A stretch of 64,000 bases of DNA. Source: Bacteroidia bacterium. GTDB taxonomy: Bacteria > Bacteroidota > Bacteroidia > J057. A program made the translations under genes and the position numbers. Under the pieces are notes generated by a model. It searched no databases. It had not been told where the DNA came from and worked only from the letters and a program-made list of their open reading frames with translations. The stretch is from contig JAWKNO010000003.1 of assembly GCA_041391665.1 (NCBI GenBank), forward strand, positions 2,117,088 through 2,181,087, read 5' to 3'. Positions 10,032-17,288 of the stretch are shown piece by piece; position 1 is the stretch's first letter, and each line of letters begins with the position of its first letter.

Positions 10032-10664
10032 CTACGTACCAGATATCGCCGTAAATGCTCTTAGATGTGAAGGGGTTTCGGCTTGTTTCACTAAAAAATC
10101 TGCCACATCTGCTCTGTTCGTTCCCCCAATCTTGATGCCTTTATACAGCCTGGTTTCTATACGATACTTTTCGGTTAATGGCTCATCCAATAATCTTCCG
10201 GGCCGCACAAATATCCATTTCATTTCCGATCCGGAGATAATTTCTTCCATTTTGGTTTTGTCGGCATACACGTCCTTCAGGAAGTACTTCAAAAACAGCC
10301 CGACAAACCACGAGACATAATTACGGCTTTCGCCAGCACCAAAACCCGTCACAAAAATAAAAGGGACATCGATCTTATTTTCTTTTTGAACTTCCACCAG
10401 AAGTTTTGCAAAATCGGAAAACAGTGTGGTTGCCTTCATATTTTTACTCGCCCCCAATGTGACGATTACCGCATCGGCATTTTGAATCGCTTTCAGTAAA
10501 TCAGACTTATTCAATGCGCTCCCGATGACCGAATGAAAAGACGTTTTCTCCGAAAGCTGAATTTCTGAACGGGAAAGTGTCGTTACCTCATGCTTGCGCT
10601 GTAAGGCCCTTTTTAAGGTTTCGAGCCCAAGGCCGGCAGAGGCTCCGATGATGGATATGTTCAT
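10032..10664 (-). CDS. NAD(P)-binding atypical short-chain dehydrogenase (NmrA/SDR-like)
   Basis: A 210-residue Rossmann-fold protein. The N-terminus (MNISIIGASAGLGLETL) is the dinucleotide-binding loop, and the conserved DAVIVTLGAS strand and FVTGFGAG strand follow, as in NAD(P)H-binding NmrA-like proteins. The start at 10664 is preferred because it begins right before the first beta strand; the frame is open 21 codons further but adds a hydrophobic leader that would not suit this fold. Substrate is unknown; relatives are often annotated as NAD-dependent epimerases. It heads a possible three-gene transcript with the CPBP protease and the beta-lactamase-fold hydrolase. Confidence 0.82.
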   Translation of the reverse strand: MNISIIGASAGLGLETLKRALQRKHEVTTLSRSEIQLSEKTSFHSVIGSALNKSDLLKAIQNADAVIVTLGASKNMKATTLFSDFAKLLVEVQKENKIDVPFIFVTGFGAGESRNYVSWFVGLFLKYFLKDVYADKTKMEEIISGSEMKWIFVRPGRLLDEPLTEKYRIETRLYKGIKIGGTNRADVADFLVKQAETPSHLRAFTAISGT

Positions 10665-10859
10665 TTTAATATTTGTTGTTTGTGTAAGTATAGGTAAAAT
10701 CCATATAAACACAACCACACCGCTCATTTAGCTGATCAGTCAATTCACTTTTCCCAGAACACAATTTTGTCTTGTTTCCGTTTACTATTCATGGTCGCTA
10801 ACGGTTGGTGGGCGTGTCGTGTTTCCAAAACGATTGACCCCCAAATCACATAGTCCCGC

Positions 10860-10892
10860 CCTTTCCCCACAAACTCCTGGCCTTTCCCCACA
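10860..10892 (+). promoter_or_regulatory. Two 12-bp direct repeats, 21 bp apart: candidate LytTR operator
   Basis: CCTTTCCCCACA occurs at 10860-10871 and again at 10881-10892, exactly 21 bp start to start, or two helical turns. LytTR-family regulators typically bind two direct repeats spaced about 21-22 bp. The pair lies 58-90 bp upstream of the first gene of the operon that encodes a LytS kinase and a LytTR regulator, so autoregulation is a natural reading. The repeat and spacing are seen directly; the binding is inferred. Confidence 0.5.
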
Positions 10893-10922
10893 TCTGGTTG
10901 ATGAAGTGAAAACCAGATTTTT
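10892..10922 (+). terminator. Intrinsic-terminator-like hairpin in the leader of the LytS/LytTR operon
   Basis: An 8-bp stem (ATCTGGTT/AACCAGAT) with an 11-nt loop is followed by five T residues on the plus strand, 28 bp before the ATG at 10950. There is no plus-strand gene just upstream to terminate. It could be an attenuator, or a chance structure overlapping the promoter and the second LytTR-type repeat. Confidence 0.4.
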
Positions 10923-10949
10923 ACTTGCGGGGAATTAAACAAATTTACG

Positions 10950-11720
10950 ATGCAACATAAAACATTTCTTTTCTGCTTTTTACTGATGCTCCCGACCTTG
11001 TTCATGGGACAAGTCCTTCAAGAAATCAGCACAGAACCTAAAGGTCTTACTGATCCCGATAAGTATCCTTTTGAGGTGTACATGAAAATTGGTCTACCAA
11101 TAGGATCATTTACTATTGAAAACGGCTATCAAAACATCCATCAAATTTTCCAGGGTGGCGGGCTTGATATGCCCCAAATTCGCCAGATGAATGTCTATGA
11201 TATAGGCGTGAGGTATAAGAGATTCTATGCGGAAATAGGGGGCGCAAAAGAATTCGGCAATTCTAATATCCCCGCATTTTCAAATGATCGTTTTTCCGTT
11301 AATTCCACATTCTCGATGTGGTGGGTGGACCTTGGTTATTCCGTTTGGCAAAACAGGAATTCGGCCCTATTGTTACGTTTGGGCATTGGTCAGGTAGTAT
11401 CTTCATACGATATTCGCTCATTGCAAAATATAAGTCCAGTGGACTTTGAAGATCTACTTACCGGGGGAGGCAATTCTTCCACGCTCATTGATCACGAAAA
11501 TACATTTTTGGACATTAGTGCAGAATGGTGGGTAGGTAGAGCCAAAAGTCATACAAGCTTTGGGGAAGCAATTAGGATCGGATATAGGAGGGGCATAAAT
11601 GAGACAGCCTGGGAAGCCACCGATGCTAGCACGCTCAATGCTCCCATGGATCGAATGGGCCAAATTTATTTCAATTTCAGTTTTCATTTAGGGAGAAGCT
11701 TCCCTTCAAAATCTAAATAG
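10950..11720 (+). CDS. Exported protein, probable outer-membrane beta-barrel, unknown function
   Basis: I do not recognise a named family. The 256-residue protein begins with a clear signal peptide (MQHKTFLFCFLLMLPTLFMG), then contains alternating hydrophobic/polar strands with many aromatic ends, and the last predicted strand (QIYFNFSFHLGRSF) resembles the closing strand of an outer-membrane barrel. It is the first gene of a tight operon: a small exported protein follows after 8 bp, then the LytS kinase and LytTR regulator. This arrangement suggests a surface or envelope component whose expression or state is tied to the two-component pair. The candidate LytTR operator lies just upstream. 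Confidence 0.7.
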   Translation: MQHKTFLFCFLLMLPTLFMGQVLQEISTEPKGLTDPDKYPFEVYMKIGLPIGSFTIENGYQNIHQIFQGGGLDMPQIRQMNVYDIGVRYKRFYAEIGGAKEFGNSNIPAFSNDRFSVNSTFSMWWVDLGYSVWQNRNSALLLRLGIGQVVSSYDIRSLQNISPVDFEDLLTGGGNSSTLIDHENTFLDISAEWWVGRAKSHTSFGEAIRIGYRRGINETAWEATDASTLNAPMDRMGQIYFNFSFHLGRSFPSKSK

Positions 11721-11728
11721 GATAGGAT

Positions 11729-12190
11729 ATGAAACGACTAATAAAACCAACTATCGCATTGTGTTGTGGCACACTGTTTATCATGACAACAATCGTATTA
11801 ATGGGAGCCAGCTCACCCTTGGAGCAAACAGAGCATGCTACATTGAGAATTTACAACAAAGGCTATTATGCAGGCTTCAGCTCAGGCTTTGGGGTAAAAA
11901 TCAATGATCAGATGGTGGTCAAACGCTTGAAAGGCAGGTCTTGGGTAGACGTAAAGGTTCCCGTAGCCACATTGACCCTGGAGACAGTTCCAGAATTTGG
12001 CTATCCTACCTATGTAGGAAAAACATATTCTTTGAAGACAGAAGCAGGAAACCTATATTATCTGGAAGCTGTTTTAGATTATGAGTTTTTGACCAGTACC
12101 ATGCATTTGGTCTTGCGGGAGAAAAGTCGAGCTGAAACAGAAATGAAACGATTGAAACAGGAAAACAATGTCATTCAAAAACTTGAATAA
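11729..12190 (+). CDS. Small exported protein with DUF2846-like fold
   Basis: A 153-residue protein with an N-terminal hydrophobic segment (residues about 7-27) that serves as signal peptide or anchor. The body has a beta-rich pattern resembling DUF2846-type proteins: a YNKGYYAGFSSGFGVKIN block followed by the sequence LKGRSWVDVKVP and a strand with LYYLEAV. The last 25 residues are charged and helical. The 3' end overlaps the start of the LytS kinase gene by 23 bp in another frame, which indicates translational coupling. No function is known; I infer that it works with the neighbouring exported protein and the sensor kinase. Confidence 0.65.
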   Translation: MKRLIKPTIALCCGTLFIMTTIVLMGASSPLEQTEHATLRIYNKGYYAGFSSGFGVKINDQMVVKRLKGRSWVDVKVPVATLTLETVPEFGYPTYVGKTYSLKTEAGNLYYLEAVLDYEFLTSTMHLVLREKSRAETEMKRLKQENNVIQKLE

Positions 12191-13205
12191 ATGGTCTCCA
12201 TGGGGATTTTCGATCCTTGTTATTGGCATATCGATCTTCTGGGGGGTAAGGCTTCACAAAAGCCTCACCCTCCAATATGCCGGGGAATGGGATCAACTGG
12301 GAGGCTTCCTACGCTGGCTGATGGGTTTTGTCGTCATTCTCCTGGGATTGGTTCTGGTGAGCTGGCTAAATTTCAAGGGCCCTAATCAATGGTGGGGCAT
12401 CCATCCACAAACAAAGTGGATCTACCGAAGCTGGGCCTTGTTGTTGTTCTTTTTTCTCTATCTCTTTCTGCAATGGGCTACAGGTTTACAAGTGGATCTG
12501 GTGGAAGAAAATACCATGGTGGCCATACTGGCCTTTGCCTTTGTCATGGGCTTTACCTTTGTGGCGGGATTGATCAGGAGTAAAAATCAGCAGACGAAAC
12601 TCTTGCAACAACAAACAGCCGCAGAACTACAAGCCCTTCGTTCCCAACTCAATCCGCATTTTCTCTTCAATGCCCTAAATACCATCTATAGCCATGCCGT
12701 TCCCCTGGAGGATGAAAGCCTCGCTGAGCGTATAGAGGAACTTTCTGGTATTTTGCGATTTACCCTGCAGCAAGCACAAAAAGAGTTTGTAAGCATTGAG
12801 GAAGAACTGACCTTTTTGAACAGGTACATTGGGCTGCAACAAGCCCGAATGGCTGAACCTGAACGTGTACATATTGATATCCAATGGGACCAACGTGAAG
12901 CACGAATTCCTCCCCTTCTCTTGCTGCCATTTGTAGAAAACCTTTTCAAATATGGCATTTCTCCTCAAAAAGAAACACAGGTGAGCCTTGCCTTGTACAT
13001 AGAAGAAGGTGAGTTAACTTTTACTACCGTCAATCCCATTTATTCAACGAAGCAAAAAGGGACCGGCAATGGCATTGAGCATGTAAAAAGACGCCTTGCC
13101 TTGCTCTATCCTGACCGCCACCAATTGTCCATAGAACAAAAGTCCGGACAATTCAACGTGCATATGCGGCTGGAACTAGACCGTATTTCTGTCCATTCAA
13201 TATAA
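12168..13205 (+). CDS. LytS/YehU-type sensor histidine kinase
   Basis: A 345-residue inner-membrane kinase of the His_kinase (PF06580) family. Four transmembrane helices occupy roughly residues 10-140 with short loops, so there is no large extracytoplasmic sensor domain. The phosphoacceptor is H164 in QLNPHFLFNALN, the family hallmark. The C-terminal ATPase region shows LLLPFVENLFKYGI (N box) and GTGNGIEHVKRRL (G box). It overlaps the preceding small exported gene by 23 bp and is followed 7 bp later by its LytTR regulator. Bacteroidota LytS kinases of this short type usually control genes in their own operon, which fits the repeats upstream of 10950. Confidence 0.93.
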   Translation: MSFKNLNKWSPWGFSILVIGISIFWGVRLHKSLTLQYAGEWDQLGGFLRWLMGFVVILLGLVLVSWLNFKGPNQWWGIHPQTKWIYRSWALLLFFFLYLFLQWATGLQVDLVEENTMVAILAFAFVMGFTFVAGLIRSKNQQTKLLQQQTAAELQALRSQLNPHFLFNALNTIYSHAVPLEDESLAERIEELSGILRFTLQQAQKEFVSIEEELTFLNRYIGLQQARMAEPERVHIDIQWDQREARIPPLLLLPFVENLFKYGISPQKETQVSLALYIEEGELTFTTVNPIYSTKQKGTGNGIEHVKRRLALLYPDRHQLSIEQKSGQFNVHMRLELDRISVHSI

Positions 13206-13212
13206 AATAATC

Positions 13213-13896
13213 ATGATCTTGCAAGCAATAGCCATAGACGATGAGCCTTCTGCCCTCAAGGTTCTTCAAACTCATGCCGAAAAAATTCCTTTTCTTAACC
13301 TAAAGGCAAGCTTTCTTCATCCAACTGAGGGGCTGGCCTACCTCCAAAACCATCCCGTTGATTTGGTATTCTTAGATGTCCAAATGCCAGATTTGATGGG
13401 TACGGAACTGGCAGACTTGCTCAGGGATGTGAATGTGCAATTGATCTTTGTCACAGCTTTTCCGGAATATGCTGTACAAGGATTTCAACTTCGGGCCTTA
13501 GATTATTTGCTCAAACCAGTCTCCTTGCCACGATTCCTCGAGGCCTGCAACCGAGCCTTGCAAGGTCAGCAAATACGAATGAATCAACCGCCCAACTTTT
13601 TCATCAAGGATGGCTATGATTGGGTAAAGGTAGATTTAGACAAGGTTTTGTATATCCGTTCTGACACCAACCTATTGTTTTTCCATCAGACAGAAAAAGT
13701 AGTTAGTACACGGATGACGATCTCAAAAGCACTCGATATGTTGCCCAAAGGAACTTTTGTCCAGGTACATAAGTCATACATTGTAGCCGTTCATGCGATC
13801 AGAAAGATTGAAAGGCATCAATTGACCGTGGGCAAGGAACAGATTCCCCTCGCAAGTAGATACAAAGAAGATTTACAACGATTAATACTGGGATAA
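13213..13896 (+). CDS. LytTR-family response regulator
   Basis: A 227-residue two-domain regulator. The receiver domain carries acidic residues D9-D10-E11, the phosphoacceptor D55 in VFLDVQMP, and the conserved Lys in YLLKPV. The C-terminal LytTR DNA-binding domain begins near residue 130 and contains VLYIRSDTNLLFF and the typical FVQVHKSYIVAVHAIRKI segment. It is the last gene of the operon that starts at 10950 and is the evident partner of the LytS kinase. The paired direct repeats at 10860 match the geometry its dimer would need. The chosen ATG is the only reasonable start. Confidence 0.95.
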   Translation: MILQAIAIDDEPSALKVLQTHAEKIPFLNLKASFLHPTEGLAYLQNHPVDLVFLDVQMPDLMGTELADLLRDVNVQLIFVTAFPEYAVQGFQLRALDYLLKPVSLPRFLEACNRALQGQQIRMNQPPNFFIKDGYDWVKVDLDKVLYIRSDTNLLFFHQTEKVVSTRMTISKALDMLPKGTFVQVHKSYIVAVHAIRKIERHQLTVGKEQIPLASRYKEDLQRLILG

Positions 13897-13932
13897 ATCA
13901 AATGACTTCCTTTAGTGCATGTAGGATTTTAA

Positions 13933-14097
13933 AAAGAGGGCAAAGTGCCGATTGCCAAACGGTGGGTAGTGGAGCGCACCATTGCCTGGACGAATTTCTT
14001 CCGGAGGATTGTTAAAAACCATGAACATACCCTACGATCGGCCAAATATTGGCTGATTTGGGCGAATATTTCCATTATTTTAAATCTAATCACCTGA
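13933..14097 (+). pseudogene. IS5-type transposase remnant, C-terminal end only
   Basis: Read from 13933, the plus strand encodes a 54-codon fragment containing GKVPIAKRWVVERTIAW, then FFRRIVKNHEH, RSAKYWLIWANIS and a stop at 14095-14097. This is the conserved C-terminal block (KRWVVERT...) of IS5-family DDE transposases. An in-frame TAA at 13930 cuts it off from anything upstream, and no start, terminal repeats or catalytic D-D residues are present. It marks an old insertion between the LytTR operon and the AlbA_2 gene. Confidence 0.75.
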
Positions 14098-14150
14098 TGG
14101 ACACCCACTTACATTTCCTAACATGCTTTAAGGGTTTTGAGCTTCTCATA

Positions 14151-15353
14151 TCATTGCCTCCAGCTTTTACTTATTGATACGGTTACCTTGAAGGCGGTAC
14201 CCAGAGAAAGATCAAAAACTGCTTCCGGATTGTTGTTATCTGCTAAATATTTTTTTGCTGTCTGAATCCCGAAGTTAAATTTATTAACATAACCTAAAAT
14301 CTTTAGGGCTTCGGCAATTTCAAAGTTTCGGTAATCACTCACATTGGGGAAATTGGAAGTATTAACCTGACCAAACAGAAAGCCGGGGTTTTTTATTTCT
14401 ACCCTGTCAGAAAATTCATAAACAAGTATAGGTGCGTTGGATTCATAATTCCGATGAATAACGGCATTAAAAACCAATTCACGAATTGCCCAAAGAGGAT
14501 AATTGTAAATGATTTCTTCCTGCATGGAATTTGTCTTTTGTATCAGGCTTTTTCGAATAATCACGGATTGAATAAATTCATCGAGATTGAGCAAATCAAG
14601 ACAAAGGCACTTTTTAAATTCTTTTTCAAATTCAATTCCAGGCGTAATTTCCTTACCAGGAACTTTAACATATTGAATATAGGCGCCAGGAATAAAGTGT
14701 GTGGGATTCTGACCAAACATTAACACACCGGCATTGGTCGGGCAGTCATACCTCAAATCATAAAATCTCAAGGATGCAAGCTGATGTTTAATGGGTCGGT
14801 TGTTTTGCTCTAAAGTTTCTCTGTCAATGGCTTTGGGTAAAAAAAATGTTTTAAACAGGTCGGTATTTAGATCTTCCAATGTGGCGCTGAAACACGGGCT
14901 TGTATCAAATGACTTAGATAAACTACTCCTGCGCTCAGAAAGGATTTTTTCATCTTCTATGCTTGCCTTTGCTTTTCTTGGACCAACACGTATCCAACAC
15001 CTTCCATCATAGCGCACTGGTGGAAATGATGAAGGATGCACCTCCACCACCACGACGTCTCCCCCATCAAGATGAAAAACCTGACTGACTGTCATTGAGG
15101 GCTGTGGCAATACATTACCATTTGCCTTTATATTACCAATTTTTTGGAGTTCTTCATCACCAATACTTAAACCACCTAGTGTCCCATCATCATTTACACC
15201 TAAAAGAATATAGCCTGGCTGACGATGATTGGCAAAGTCATTTGACATCGCACAAACTGCCGGTCCAAGCTTGTCTTCTCTGAAAGAGATAGTTCTTTGT
15301 ATTCTGTCAGACTCAAGATCAATTATCAGTTTTTGTAATTGTTCCTCTGTCAT
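14151..15353 (-). CDS. AlbA_2 / Schlafen-type putative DNA-binding ATPase-like protein
   Basis: A 400-residue cytoplasmic protein of the family with an N-terminal AlbA_2 (Schlafen-like) domain and a C-terminal HATPase_c_4-like region, usually annotated as a transcriptional regulator or putative ATP-binding protein. The AlbA_2 signature is FREDKLGPAVCAMSNDFANH followed by GYILLGVNDDGTLGG and then CWIRVGPR. The GHKL-type N box appears as IRELVFNAVIHRNYE. A short winged-helix may close the protein (NFEIAEALKILGYVNKFNFG). It is next to an IS5 transposase remnant in the AT-rich accessory region; such proteins are often found in mobile or defence islands, though no defence partner is visible here. 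Confidence 0.82.
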   Translation of the reverse strand: MTEEQLQKLIIDLESDRIQRTISFREDKLGPAVCAMSNDFANHRQPGYILLGVNDDGTLGGLSIGDEELQKIGNIKANGNVLPQPSMTVSQVFHLDGGDVVVVEVHPSSFPPVRYDGRCWIRVGPRKAKASIEDEKILSERRSSLSKSFDTSPCFSATLEDLNTDLFKTFFLPKAIDRETLEQNNRPIKHQLASLRFYDLRYDCPTNAGVLMFGQNPTHFIPGAYIQYVKVPGKEITPGIEFEKEFKKCLCLDLLNLDEFIQSVIIRKSLIQKTNSMQEEIIYNYPLWAIRELVFNAVIHRNYESNAPILVYEFSDRVEIKNPGFLFGQVNTSNFPNVSDYRNFEIAEALKILGYVNKFNFGIQTAKKYLADNNNPEAVFDLSLGTAFKVTVSISKSWRQ

Positions 15354-15458
15354 TTTATTTCGGCTTAGTCTTCTCTTCTAAATCCCTCGTCTGCAACACA
15401 GCATTGGCCTTCAAAATATCGAAAAGCCAGACAAAACTGCCCTTAAAGCTCTTGTTCC

Positions 15459-17198
15459 CTACCGCGTATATCCATCGATCAGCACCTGAATGCCATCAAT
15501 CTTCTGATTGAGTTTGGCCAGGGTAGCGTCAAAATCGTCCTTGCGCGCCATGGGTGTATTTACGCTCATGTAAAACTTGATCTTGGGCTCCGTACCAGAC
15601 GGGCGGGCAGAGACTTTGGTGCCGTCGGCTGTCAGGAACTGCAGCACATTGGATTTGGGCATGTCGATAGGCAGTTCCTCACCGGAGGTGAGGTCGGTGC
15701 GTATCTGCCGCTGGTAGTCGAGCATGGTCACCACGGGTGAACCTTCGATTTCTTTTGGCGGATTGGTACGCATATGGGCCATGAGTTCGGCGATTTCTTC
15801 CTGGCCTTTTTTGCCGCCTTTTTTGATGGAAAATAATCTTTCCAGATACATGCCAAAGGTGAGGTAAATCTCTGTCAACAGGTCAAACAACGTCAGCCCA
15901 TTGTCTTTGGCATAGGCCACAAGCTCTGCGATCATCGCGCAGGAGGAAATGGCGTCCTTGTCGCGGACAAAGTCTCCGATAAGGTAACCGTAACTCTCTT
16001 CACCACCACCGATAAACTGGCGTTTGCCCTCATTTTCCCTCAATACTTCTGCAATCCATTTGAAACCTGTCAGCGTATTGATACAATCCACACCAAAACG
16101 GTCAGCCATTCGGTCAATCAGGTCGGTGGTTACAATGGTTTTACACACGTACTGATTGCCATCGAGTTTTCCTTTGGCTTTCCACTGTTTGAGGAGATAG
16201 TAGATGATGAGCGAACCGGTCTGGTTGCCATTGAGCAGTTGCCATTCGCCATGGGGGTTTTTTACGCCAATGCCTACGCGGTCGGCGTCGGGGTCGGTAG
16301 CCATGACGAGGTCGGCGTCAAGTTCTTTGGCTTGTTTGAGCGCGATGCTCATCGCCTCGGTTTCTTCCGGGTTGGGGTAAACGACAGTGGAAAAATTACC
16401 GTCAGGCGTAGCCTGTTCTTTTACCACATGCACATCTGTAAAGCCCAGTTTTTCGAGGATGCGTGGAACCATCGTGATGCCGGTTCCGTGGATGGAGGAA
16501 TAGACAATTTTAAGATCTTTCTGATTGGCGATTGCTTCCGGAGTTACAACATTACCGGCAACGGCATCCAGATATTTTTTGTCGAGGTCTTCGCTGATAC
16601 GGGTGATGAGGCTGTCATTTGCCTGAAAATTCACTTCATCGGGACCAGCAATTTTATTGACTTCGGCGATGATGTTTTTGTCATGAGGCGCTACTACCTG
16701 TCCGCCATCGTCCCAGTAAGCTTTGTAGCCATTGTATTCTTTAGGATTGTGAGAGGCGGTAAGTACAACTCCGCTTTTGCAGCCGAGGGTGCGTATGGTA
16801 AACGAGAGTTCGGGGGTAGGACGTAGTTCTTCAAACAGATACACATGTATGCCATTAGCGGAAAACACAGCGGCAGTCATCTCACCGAAATATTGGCTAT
16901 TGTTGCGGCTGTCATAAGCGATGGCAACGCTTATTTTTTCGTTGGGGAATGATTTTTTGAGGTAATTGGCGAGGCCCTGAGTCGCCATGCCGATGGTGTA
17001 TTTATTGACGCGGTTGGAGCCGGTACCCATGATACCGCGGAGGCCACCGGTACCAAATTCAAGATTTTGATAGAAGGAGTCTATCAATTCTTCAGGGTTT
17101 TCGTTGGCCATCATGCGGCGGATTTCCGCCTTTGCAGATTCGTCAATATTGCTGTCGAGCCAGGATTGTGCGCGTTTTTTTTCTTCAACTGCTACCAT
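15459..17198 (-). CDS. Phosphohexomutase (phosphoglucomutase/phosphomannomutase family)
   Basis: A 579-residue cytoplasmic alpha-D-phosphohexomutase that interconverts hexose 1- and 6-phosphates, feeding glycan and nucleotide-sugar synthesis. The catalytic phosphoserine is S149 in LTASHNPKEYNGYK, the metal-binding loop is DPDADRVG, the sugar-binding loop is GGGEESYG, and the phosphate-binding loop is RPSGTEPK near the C-terminus. The length is typical of the long phosphoglucomutase (PgcA-like) group in Bacteroidota. It has no operon partner; it lies downstream of the TPR-PAS kinase on the same strand, 90 bp away. Confidence 0.95.
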   Translation of the reverse strand: MVAVEEKKRAQSWLDSNIDESAKAEIRRMMANENPEELIDSFYQNLEFGTGGLRGIMGTGSNRVNKYTIGMATQGLANYLKKSFPNEKISVAIAYDSRNNSQYFGEMTAAVFSANGIHVYLFEELRPTPELSFTIRTLGCKSGVVLTASHNPKEYNGYKAYWDDGGQVVAPHDKNIIAEVNKIAGPDEVNFQANDSLITRISEDLDKKYLDAVAGNVVTPEAIANQKDLKIVYSSIHGTGITMVPRILEKLGFTDVHVVKEQATPDGNFSTVVYPNPEETEAMSIALKQAKELDADLVMATDPDADRVGIGVKNPHGEWQLLNGNQTGSLIIYYLLKQWKAKGKLDGNQYVCKTIVTTDLIDRMADRFGVDCINTLTGFKWIAEVLRENEGKRQFIGGGEESYGYLIGDFVRDKDAISSCAMIAELVAYAKDNGLTLFDLLTEIYLTFGMYLERLFSIKKGGKKGQEEIAELMAHMRTNPPKEIEGSPVVTMLDYQRQIRTDLTSGEELPIDMPKSNVLQFLTADGTKVSARPSGTEPKIKFYMSVNTPMARKDDFDATLAKLNQKIDGIQVLIDGYTR

Positions 17199-17288
17199 GT
17201 GAGTGTTTTATTTTTTGGTAGCCGAAATATAAGAAAATGTAAAAGATTTTCTTTGACTAATTGGGAATCTGTGAATAAAACCGTCAAC

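Noticed and set aside
15354..15458. A ~33-codon minus-strand frame (ending FDILKANAVLQTRDLEEK) between the phosphohexomutase and AlbA_2 genes
   Set aside because: It has no start codon outside the mutase gene and no recognised family; it could be a remnant but is too short to support.
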